Shown: positions 17,051 through 24,234 of the stretch, in pieces
Numbering within the stretch: the stretch's first letter is position 1
How the letters are laid out: each line of letters begins with the position of its first letter
Source: Strigomonas culicis
Taxonomy: Eukaryota > Euglenozoa > Kinetoplastea > Trypanosomatida > Trypanosomatidae
Length of the DNA: 26,186 bases
Direction of reading: 5' to 3'
Assembly: GCA_000482145.1 (NCBI GenBank)
Contig: AUXH01000242.1
Span: 1-26,186 of the forward strand
Program-made: the position numbers and the translations under genes
Notes under the pieces: model-generated
Database searches by the model: none
Told to the model about the DNA's origin: nothing
What the model saw: only the letters and a program-made list of their open reading frames with translations

Positions 17051-18670
17051 TTACTGTACAGTGGACTCCCTTGCCGTGCCTGTGCGACCCGCGGCGCCCC
17101 AGCTCACCACCCCACTGCGCTGCGCCGACAGCGCCAGTGTAGAAAGGCCTGTTAACTCGATGCCAAACTTGAGTGGGTCGGCGCAGTAGCTCATCACTTG
17201 TCGCTCAATATAATCGCTCGCTCTTTTGCGTAGGAGGGAAATATTGGCTTCAAGTTTTCGTAACTGTGCATGGTGGCGACGACGAAGCAAATCCGTTTCT
17301 TCATCTCGTTGCTGCACTAATGCCGTCTTCCCGCGCGCCAGCTTTTCCTCCACGGCCTTGTACTCGTTCTGGAAGCGAAGCGTCGCCTGCCGCAGCGTCT
17401 CCCGCCGGTGGGCCTGCCTCCGCCGCATGAAGGTCTGCTCCTCCACTCGCTTCTTCTGCCGCAGCTGCTGCTGGATGCGGTCGGCATCCACGTAGCGTCG
17501 CTGCTGCACCAGGCGATCCAGCTCCGCCTCCAGCGCCATGGTCTCGCGTGAGTAGTGGACCGTGCCGGCCGGCACCAGCACAGACGGCGCGCGCCTAGAG
17601 GACGTGCAGGTGCTCGGCTCGATCTCGTCTCGTGTCGGCGTGGCGAAGAGGGTGCTGCCGGTCGAGCGGTCCGCGGCGCTGGCCGCCTGCAGCTGGTGCA
17701 CCCCGCTGGCCTCCAGCAGGCTGAGCTGCGCCGCCTGCTGCTCCTCCAGCCCCTTCAGCGTCCGGGTCATCTCGTCCGTGTACGTCGCCAGGCGCGACTG
17801 CCACGCGCGACGCAGCTGGAGCAGCTCCACGCGCTGGTGCTGCTTGCACCGCTGCACCGCGCCAACATCCACCTGCTGGGCCTCCAGCTCCACCTTGCGG
17901 GCGTAGCGCAGGTTGACCTCGCGCATGCGATCGAGGCACTGCTGCGCCTTCTTGTACAGGCCGGACTGCGCGCACGCCTCCCGCACACGATCGATCTGCT
18001 GCAGATACGCGCGCACCTCCTCGTCCTCCGCCAGCCGCTGCTGCACAAGAACTGCCTCGCGTTCGGCCTCCGCGGTCTCCTCCGCCTCCAGCTGCGCCAG
18101 CAGCTGCCGCACCTCCGTGTCGCTGAGCTGCGACTTGGGCTCGCCGGTCTCGCCCAGTGCGTCGCCCGACCCGCCGTCGCGCCAGGGCGAGCGACGGAGC
18201 GGCGTAAGGCTGTGGAAGTCGCTCCTGTCGGGTGCAGCCGTTTGGCGACTGCCGCTCTTGCTTCGTTCCGGCCCCGCACCATCGCGTGGCGCGGACGGCG
18301 ACGACGACGACAACAGGCCCCCCAAGTCAACCCACTCGCGGACGCCGCCGCGGCCGTCGTCGCTGTCAGGACTGCTAGAAGCGCTCTCGTCGCGCACAGG
18401 GGTACCGAGGTCGGCGTCGTCGATGGTGGTCTTGAGGCTCAGCAGGTGTGTGGTGTCCGTCGGTGGCGCGGGCTGTGGCGCGGCGCGGCGGGGCAGCAAC
18501 TCTATCTGGTTGAGGGCGGGTGGGGCGTCTTCCACACGGATGCGGGCATGCCTCTCCCCCTCCACCGCCGCCGCCGCCGCCCGCTCCCGCGAGGCGTGGT
18601 CGTCGTTCATGTTATTGTACAGGAAGTAATGTGGTATAGCAGTTTCGTCATCGTGAAAAGACGTTTCCAT
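17051..18670 (-). CDS. Coiled-coil protein with two UVR-like helical hairpins
   Basis: It has 539 residues and no named family that I recognise. Residues 1-180 are Ser/Pro/Asp/Ala-rich and probably disordered. Helical coiled-coil segments span about 181-320 (QLEAEETAEAEREAVLVQQR onward) and 374-490, divided by a Ser/Thr-rich linker. Each coiled coil contains a similar element, Y-x-x-A-x-x-(C/I)-x-x-x-(M/L)-R: GLYKKAQQCLDRMR at 237-250 and RRYVDADRIQQQLR at 391-404. This resembles UVR-type hairpins found in some ciliary and centrosomal proteins. The ATG at 18670 is used as the start, but an upstream ORF overlaps it; the next Met is at residue 21. A cytoskeletal or flagellar structural role is plausible but unproven. 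Confidence 0.87.
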   Translation of the reverse strand: METSFHDDETAIPHYFLYNNMNDDHASRERAAAAAVEGERHARIRVEDAPPALNQIELLPRRAAPQPAPPTDTTHLLSLKTTIDDADLGTPVRDESASSSPDSDDGRGGVREWVDLGGLLSSSSPSAPRDGAGPERSKSGSRQTAAPDRSDFHSLTPLRRSPWRDGGSGDALGETGEPKSQLSDTEVRQLLAQLEAEETAEAEREAVLVQQRLAEDEEVRAYLQQIDRVREACAQSGLYKKAQQCLDRMREVNLRYARKVELEAQQVDVGAVQRCKQHQRVELLQLRRAWQSRLATYTDEMTRTLKGLEEQQAAQLSLLEASGVHQLQAASAADRSTGSTLFATPTRDEIEPSTCTSSRRAPSVLVPAGTVHYSRETMALEAELDRLVQQRRYVDADRIQQQLRQKKRVEEQTFMRRRQAHRRETLRQATLRFQNEYKAVEEKLARGKTALVQQRDEETDLLRRRHHAQLRKLEANISLLRKRASDYIERQVMSYCADPLKFGIELTGLSTLALSAQRSGVVSWGAAGRTGTARESTVQ

Positions 18671-18680
18671 TGTTGTGCAT
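18648..18680 (-). promoter_or_regulatory. Upstream ORF overlapping the start of the coiled-coil gene
   Basis: An ATG at 18680 lies 10 bases before the main ATG in a different frame and opens a 10-codon ORF (MHNNGNVFSR) that stops at TGA 18650-18648, inside the main coding region. All acceptor AGs I see lie upstream of it, so mature mRNA should contain it. It would be expected to lower initiation at 18670. Confidence 0.7.
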
Positions 18681-18973
18681 ACTGGTGTGTGTATGACCGG
18701 TTGGGAGCACTAACACTGTTTCTTCAAGGAAACAAAGAGAAGAAAAAGAGCACAGGAAGATGGAGCAGCTTATTCACATGAAAATACTAACAAAAGAGCG
18801 CAACAAGTGTAGCTTACAGAAAAGAAATAGATGCAACCATTTCAACAGGTAGCAACAACAGTGGTCCTTTTTTGTTTGTTTGTTTTTTAGTTCTTGCAGG
18901 CAAATACGTAATTATATTATTTACATGATGAAACCGGAAATGTAGGTACAATTGTTTTTTTTTCTTTTGTTCT
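18671..18973. other. Intergenic region: 3' UTR of MORN gene and 5' region of coiled-coil gene
   Basis: The complement of 18726-18755 is a strong pyrimidine tract ending in CCTTGAAG, with AG at 18723-18722, the likely acceptor for the coiled-coil gene. The rest is AT-rich 3' UTR with T-runs near 18867-18890 and 18955-18965. No gene is visible. Confidence 0.65.
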
Positions 18974-21280
18974 TTACAAGACGTACACGCCATGGTCAAA
19001 GGAGCCCTCGAACACCGTCCCGTCGGGATAGGTCAAGACGCCCTGCCCATGCGCGACGCCGCGCCGCAGCATCCCAGCATACACACTCCCGTCGGAGAAG
19101 GTGAGCGTGCCGGCCTGCCCCTCCGGCACCGCGTCCGCCACCCACACGCTCTCGAGCGCCTCGCCGGTGATCTTGGTGAGGCGGCCCTGCCCTTGGCGCA
19201 CGTCGTCGACCCACTGGCCCTCGTAGACGGTGCCGTCGGGGTACACCTGCGTCCCGCGGCCGTTGCGCTTCCCGTGTTTCCACTGCCCCACGTACTTGCC
19301 GCCGTCGGTCGTGTGGAAGTCGACGTCGCCGTCCTGCTGCTTCCCGCGGTGCCACACGCCGCGGATGACGTCGCCGTTGGGAAACCGGTACGTGCCGTGC
19401 CCCTGCTGCCTGCCGTCCAGCCACGTCCCCTCGTACTCGTCCTGCTTCGCCTTGGCCGCCGCCTTGCCCTGGCCCACGAGGAGGTTGTACAGGAAGGTGC
19501 CCTCGTAGGTGGTGTCCGTCGTCGCGTCGTAGTACGTGCCGGGGCCGCAGCGCGCGTTGTGGCGCCACTGCCCGTCGTAGGTGGACCCGTCCACGTCGCG
19601 CTGCTGGCCGTGGCCGCAGCGCACGCCCTCGACGAAGTCGCCCTCGTACGTGCCGTCCTTGTCCTGGAGCGTGCCGCTGCCATGGCGCAGGTCCTTCGAC
19701 CAGGTGCCCGTGTACGTGGAGCCGTCGTGGCTCGTGAAGACGCCCTGGCCGTGCCGCTTGTTCTCCTCCCAGTGGCCGCTATAGACGTCCCCGTTCGCGT
19801 AGCGGCACTCCCCCTCGCCGTTGCGCTTCCCCTTGAGCGCGTCGAAGCCGCCGCGGTACTGGTCGCCGTTGGGGAAGACGTACATGCCGTCCCGCACCCC
19901 GTCCTCCCGCCACACCCCGCGGAACTGCACGCCGCCCGGGAACGTCAGCGTGCCCTCGCCCTCGCGCCGGTCCTGGACCCATGTGTGCGTGTGCAGGCAG
20001 CCGCTCGCGTCGTGCAGCGTGCCCCTCCCGCTCCGCCCGTCGCCCTCCCACTCGCCCTCGTACGTCGAGCCGTCCGCGTAGACGGCCCGCACCGGCGAGC
20101 GCAGCACGTTGCTCTGCCACGTGCCCTCCACCACGGTCCCGTTGGGGTACGTGAGGCGGCCGAGGCCCTCCCGCACCCCCCGCACCCACGCGCCGCGGTA
20201 CGTCGTGCCCTCCGCCACGAAGTAGGCCTCGCCCTCGCCGTGGCGGCGGTCCGCGTGCCACTCGCCGCGGTACCAGCTGCCGTCCGCCCGCACCAGCTCC
20301 CCGTAGCCCTCGCGCGCGCCCCTCGCCCACTGGCCGACGTAGGCGCGGTCCAGCCACTGGTAGGCGCCCGCGCCCTCCTTCAGGCCCTCGCGCCACTCGC
20401 CGTCGTACACCTCCACCCCCACGCGGATCGGCTCGATCACGTCCCAGCGCGTCGCGTGTGCGAAGTCGGTGAGGCCCGTGATGGTCTCCGCACGCAGCGA
20501 CGGGGCGGCGGCGCCGTCCGTCAGCGTGCCAGCCGTCCACGGCACGCGCGGCTGCGGCCGGATGCCGCCGAGCAGCGCCAGCTCCTCCGTCCGCAGCTCC
20601 TCCCCGCCCTGCGCGGTGATGGCGTAGAAGCAGACGCCGCGGCCGTCGTAGTCCGCGCCGCTCCACTCCCCGATGTACAGCGCGCTGTAGAAGGTGACGG
20701 TGGCAGCGGCCTCCGCGTCGTCGGTGGTCGCGGCGAGGCCGCTCAGCGTCGCCAGCTTGGGGCCGTCCGCCGCCGCGTTGGAGCGTGGCTTGTACAGGTT
20801 CTGAATGGTCTGCCTCCCTGCCGTGGACTCGAAGGGGGCGGCACCGGCGGGGCTACCGAGGGGCGCTGCACACGGCCCCTGCCGCAGCCACACGGCCGAG
20901 TAGGTCGGCTCGATGGTGGCCTTCAGGTGGAAGAAGGTGCTCCCACTCACATCGAGGTAGCGCACGCTAAAGTACAGAAAGCCGAGCTGGAAGTGCTCGT
21001 CCGCCGGATGCAAAATGAACTGCTTCACCGGGTGCGGCGACGTCAAGCGCCATATGGCCGTCTCGGCGGTGGGGTGGGGGTCCGTCGGGCTCGCCAGCAG
21101 CATGCAGCGGCTGGCCGTGTTCAGCTCCTGGAAGCGGAGCGTCACACGAGCAGGATCCGGCACGGCGAGGTGGAAGAAGAGGGCGCGCTGCGAGGCACCG
21201 ATGCGGATGTCGGTAAGCTCGACACCGTTTTCTAATATGGTGGCATTGGACGCTGCCGTGGAAGACATCATCAGGGTCAT
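18974..21280 (-). CDS. MORN-repeat protein, about 22 repeats, with beta-rich N-terminal region
   Basis: MORN repeats (Y-x-G-x-W-x5-R/H-G-x-G) form elongated beta structures that bind proteins and membranes and organise cytoskeletal or membrane junctions. Start is the ATG at 21280; Met4 and Met5 are alternatives. Residues 1-125 are beta-rich with no MORN pattern (ELTDIRIGASQRALFFHLAV; FLYFSVRYLDVSGSTFFHL), possibly a sandwich domain. An isolated repeat occurs at 202-220 (YIGEWSGADYDGRGVCFYA), then a 70-residue linker, then about 21 contiguous repeats from residue 292 to the C-terminus. Several are degenerate (HTHTWVQDRREGEG; LESVWVADAVPEG). The final repeat is cut short (FEGSFDHGVYVL), so the protein ends in the array. 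Of 768 residues nearly two thirds are MORN. Trypanosomatid MORN proteins often sit at the flagellar pocket collar or flagellum, but location here is unknown. Confidence 0.95.
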   Translation of the reverse strand: MTLMMSSTAASNATILENGVELTDIRIGASQRALFFHLAVPDPARVTLRFQELNTASRCMLLASPTDPHPTAETAIWRLTSPHPVKQFILHPADEHFQLGFLYFSVRYLDVSGSTFFHLKATIEPTYSAVWLRQGPCAAPLGSPAGAAPFESTAGRQTIQNLYKPRSNAAADGPKLATLSGLAATTDDAEAAATVTFYSALYIGEWSGADYDGRGVCFYAITAQGGEELRTEELALLGGIRPQPRVPWTAGTLTDGAAAPSLRAETITGLTDFAHATRWDVIEPIRVGVEVYDGEWREGLKEGAGAYQWLDRAYVGQWARGAREGYGELVRADGSWYRGEWHADRRHGEGEAYFVAEGTTYRGAWVRGVREGLGRLTYPNGTVVEGTWQSNVLRSPVRAVYADGSTYEGEWEGDGRSGRGTLHDASGCLHTHTWVQDRREGEGTLTFPGGVQFRGVWREDGVRDGMYVFPNGDQYRGGFDALKGKRNGEGECRYANGDVYSGHWEENKRHGQGVFTSHDGSTYTGTWSKDLRHGSGTLQDKDGTYEGDFVEGVRCGHGQQRDVDGSTYDGQWRHNARCGPGTYYDATTDTTYEGTFLYNLLVGQGKAAAKAKQDEYEGTWLDGRQQGHGTYRFPNGDVIRGVWHRGKQQDGDVDFHTTDGGKYVGQWKHGKRNGRGTQVYPDGTVYEGQWVDDVRQGQGRLTKITGEALESVWVADAVPEGQAGTLTFSDGSVYAGMLRRGVAHGQGVLTYPDGTVFEGSFDHGVYVL

Positions 21281-21817
21281 GACGACAAGACTGTTTGCCC
21301 GTCAATCAATCAGATGCTATCAAGCAGAGGCGGAGACAGATATGGGGGATGAGAGAGATAATAATAAAAACAATAACAATAACGCAGGAAAGAGAGGGGG
21401 AAAGGGGGGTTTGTTAGGTATAACGTGGCGTAACACAGGGAGGAAAACTAACCTTTTTGATATACATGACGATTAGACACAATTCGAAGAAGAAAAGGAA
21501 GAAAGGAGTTTTTTTTTTTTTAAGCACTATCTATCCTTTATCCGAAAGTGATTTCGTAGAGCTTAAATAACAATGAATGCAATGAATGTTCAAATGTAAC
21601 TGTATCTCGCTTCCGTATTCTCATTACCCTTCAGATCATCCGCTTATTTGGAGGGTTTTAAAACGCGTTCACTACCTGTAAAAGGTGCAACAGAACTAGC
21701 ATCACCGACATCTGGTCTCTTTTTAACCCACTACCTGATTTCGCCATACATCCTGCGCATTGCAAACACCAGTGTCCACATGCGTAGAAGAAAGGGAGAG
21801 GAAGAGAAGAGGGGTTC
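21281..21817. other. Intergenic region: 3' UTR of GTPase gene and 5' region of MORN gene
   Basis: On the transcript strand, CT-rich tracts (complement of about 21385-21412 and 21337-21360) precede the MORN gene, with AGs such as the one in GCTTGATAG near 21315. An AAT/AAC-rich stretch lies at 21358-21382 and a poly-T run at 21508-21520 on the plus strand. I see no coding sequence. Confidence 0.6.
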
Positions 21818-23473
21818 TCACATCAGACTGCAATTCTCATTGGCGCCATTGGATCCATTACTATGATGGCTCCGCCGCCGCTTGGGCGACGGCACCTCGC
21901 GCCCTTTTACACTGTGGCTGCCGTTCGACGAGGTGGTGTGCTTGCTACCCCACCCGGTGTGTCCCTCCTCTTCTCCCGACAGATCCTCCGGCTGCGACGG
22001 GTTCGATGTGGTCTCCGGCAACTTCTGCGTCTTGCCGGATGAGTGCTTCCGCTCGCGCTGCATCATGCGCGGCTTCTCCGACGTGGACGGCTCCGGCGTC
22101 ACCTCGCCGTCGTACTCTTGCATCTGCACCCCCCCGCTGTCCGCGGCCCCCGCCTCCACCACCGCGTTGGCCTGCGGGCCGGCCCGGTCCCCGTCCTTGC
22201 TGCTTGCGTGCGCCCGCTCCATCATGCGGTCCATGAAGCCCCGCGACGTGTAGAGGGCGATGCTGTCGTCCTCCCCGTCCTCGCTGGTGCGGCTGCTGCG
22301 CCGGCTGGTGGAGCGCGAGGACTCACTGACGTAGAGGCACGGCGTGGCGGGCAGCGAGACGGTCTTCGCGGTCGCCCTCAGCGCCTCCTCGTCGAGGGTG
22401 ATGTCCGGCACCACCTCCGAAGGGAGTGGCGGTGTCCGCCGGGAGGAGGGCGACTCCTTCTTCTTCTTCCGGAAGGAGGAAAGGGTGTGCGCAGGCTGCC
22501 GCGGCGCCGCCACGCACTCGGAGGTGTAGACCGGCATCGCCGCGTCCTCAATCTCGTTCTCCATCTCGATCACGTTGGGGTGCGCGAGGCGGTAGTTGTG
22601 GTGCAGCCGCGCGACGGCGTGGAAGGCGCACCGCACCGCGTCCGCGTCCTTCGCGCTCAGCTCGTAGAGCGGGAAGAGCGCCGAGGCGCCCTTCGGCACG
22701 TAGGGGTACACGCCGTCCTTGCCCTTCCCCTCCTCCGGCGGACTCGTCTCGAGCCCGGCGTCCTTCAGGCACGCCTTCACGACGGACTGGACAAAGTCAT
22801 GGCGGCGTTTCCGCGCGGTCTTCGCCTCCTTCTCGTCCGTCTGCTCCGGCAGCAGGTCCGCGCAGGTGCCTATGACATAAATGGGAATGCGCACCTCCGG
22901 TATGTACGGGATCTCATCCTCGTGGTACGCTCGCCTGCGTCGAGTATCCTTCGACTGCTTCGGAGACTGTGGCTTGTGCGCCGCCGCCGCCTCCCCCTTG
23001 CGGTCCCCATTGCCCCGCTTGCGCCACGGAATGCCCTCCGAGGCCGCGCTCGGGTCACTCGCCTGGCCCTCCTGCTGCTTGTGGATGTCATCCGCGCTGC
23101 GCACGCTCGCGGTGCGGCAGAAGCGCTCCGGGTTGACGAGCCGCTTGCGGGCCCGCACAACGTCGTGCGCGTGGTGCACAAGGTGCCGTATCGTCTCGAT
23201 GCGGTCGGCCGCGTAGACGAGCACGACCACGTCCGCACTGCAGATGTATGCCGCCCGCTGCGTGCGGAAGTCGCGATCCGAGCAGCAGTCGGTGAGGTTC
23301 ATCACGTAGTAGCTCCCGTCCACCTCCTCCGCGTCGTAGCGGAGACAGTCCAGCAGCGTGGACTCGTGCTCTTCGGGAAAAACACCATCGACGTACTGTG
23401 AGATCAGCGCCGTCTTGCCAACAGAGGCATCGCCTAGGAGAATCACATTACATATCTCCGTCGTATCACCCAT
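21818..23473 (-). CDS. Atypical Ras-like small GTPase with large insertion and C-terminal CaaX box
   Basis: Start is the ATG at 23473 (MGDTTEICNVILLGDASVGKT), 551 residues; the 59 codons upstream translate polypyrimidine leader and precede the likely acceptor. The P-loop GDASVGKT (14-21) is intact and Thr39 sits where switch I is expected. G3 is degenerate: LTDCCSDRD at 60-68 replaces the usual DxxGQ. Where NKxD is expected there is TCAD (203-206), keeping only the Asp. G5 SAK (273-275) is present. An insertion of about 75 charged, Ser-rich residues (116-190) separates the core from G4, and a tail of about 250 disordered Ser/Glu/Arg-rich residues follows. The protein ends ENCSLM: CSLM is a CaaX box, with a basic KRRRSHH cluster upstream as in K-Ras4B. 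Prenylation (Met last, so farnesyl favoured) and membrane binding are inferred. Guanine-nucleotide hydrolysis or specificity may be altered. Confidence 0.92.
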   Translation of the reverse strand: MGDTTEICNVILLGDASVGKTALISQYVDGVFPEEHESTLLDCLRYDAEEVDGSYYVMNLTDCCSDRDFRTQRAAYICSADVVVLVYAADRIETIRHLVHHAHDVVRARKRLVNPERFCRTASVRSADDIHKQQEGQASDPSAASEGIPWRKRGNGDRKGEAAAAHKPQSPKQSKDTRRRRAYHEDEIPYIPEVRIPIYVIGTCADLLPEQTDEKEAKTARKRRHDFVQSVVKACLKDAGLETSPPEEGKGKDGVYPYVPKGASALFPLYELSAKDADAVRCAFHAVARLHHNYRLAHPNVIEMENEIEDAAMPVYTSECVAAPRQPAHTLSSFRKKKKESPSSRRTPPLPSEVVPDITLDEEALRATAKTVSLPATPCLYVSESSRSTSRRSSRTSEDGEDDSIALYTSRGFMDRMMERAHASSKDGDRAGPQANAVVEAGAADSGGVQMQEYDGEVTPEPSTSEKPRMMQRERKHSSGKTQKLPETTSNPSQPEDLSGEEEGHTGWGSKHTTSSNGSHSVKGREVPSPKRRRSHHSNGSNGANENCSLM

Positions 23474-23519
23474 ATCGGTTTGTAGATGTAGATATTTATG
23501 TACGTATGTGTGAAAGAGA

Positions 23520-23540
23520 CTTGGAAAAAAAAAAAGGCAG
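23520..23540 (-). promoter_or_regulatory. Trans-splice acceptor of the GTPase gene
   Basis: The minus strand reads TCTGCC, a long T run, then CCAAG with AG at 23521-23520. It leaves a 46-base leader with no upstream ATG before 23473. Confidence 0.7.
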
Positions 23541-23756
23541 ACAAGAATAAATCCACACGCACTCTTTCTTTCTATCGATCTCTTTTCTCTCACACACACA
23601 TATACACACGTACCTAACAACCACGCTGGTCTCTTGTGGAAAAATATCAACAGTTGTGAAGAAGAGCAAGCACTTTGTCACAACACACTACCAAATAGAA
23701 GCAAAACCAGAAGTAATGCGAATGCAAAAATGAAAAAAAGATGTACACGATTGATT

Positions 23757-23777
23757 ATTGCTTGAAATGCAAGCAAT
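23757..23777. repeat. Perfect 8-base-pair inverted repeat
   Basis: ATTGCTTG and CAAGCAAT flank a five-base loop. An overlapping alternative pairing TTATTGC/GCAATAA uses the flanks. It lies in spacer between the two right-most genes and could fold in the 3' UTR of the membrane protein mRNA or be chance in AT-rich DNA. Confidence 0.6.
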
Positions 23778-24189
23778 GCAATAACAACAAAACAAAAGTA
23801 TCTGAAAAAAAATGTATTATTAATACAAATCTACAAAGCTTACACCACGGCAGACGCAAAAGCAAAAAGGAAAAAGACAATGAGCAATGAAAAAAGGGGG
23901 TATTTGAAAAGAAGACTAGATAATACCTGTGTACGATGCACTATTATTATACAATGTAAAGAAAAAACTTTGAAGCGAAGTAAATGGACTGTGGGGGCCG
24001 AAAGGGAGTGAGGGAGAGAGAAAGAGAACATCAAAAGATACCTTGTAGCATACAGATGAAAACACACACATAATAGGACCATGAGAGTTCAGAGTCATGT
24101 TTAAAAAAAAAAAACATTTTTTTTCTGCTGTTGTGGTTTATTTCGGAAGATGTTCATTACTATACAGTATCTATGGAGAGATAAATAAG

Positions 24190-24193
<4 letters not shown>

Positions 24194-24220
<27 letters not shown>
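24194..24220. repeat. AC/GT dinucleotide microsatellite
   Basis: Thirteen AC units plus one A lie just downstream of the stop codon of the right-edge gene, so they read as a GU repeat at the start of its 3' UTR. Length polymorphism is likely. Confidence 0.97.
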
Positions 24221-24234
24221 GAGCGAGAGAGGCA

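Larger units (their letters stand above)
23474..24234. other. Intergenic region, the longest in the window
   Basis: It holds the GTPase gene acceptor, a CA-dinucleotide repeat and a perfect hairpin, each listed separately. The rest is AT-rich with several A-runs. Short ORFs such as 23840-24082 minus are Phe/Leu/Ser-rich translations of U-rich UTR and are not supported as genes. Confidence 0.65.

Noticed and set aside
18992..21235. 747-codon ORF on the plus strand antisense to the MORN gene
   Set aside because: It is a shadow frame whose apparent repeats are the mirror of the MORN repeats.
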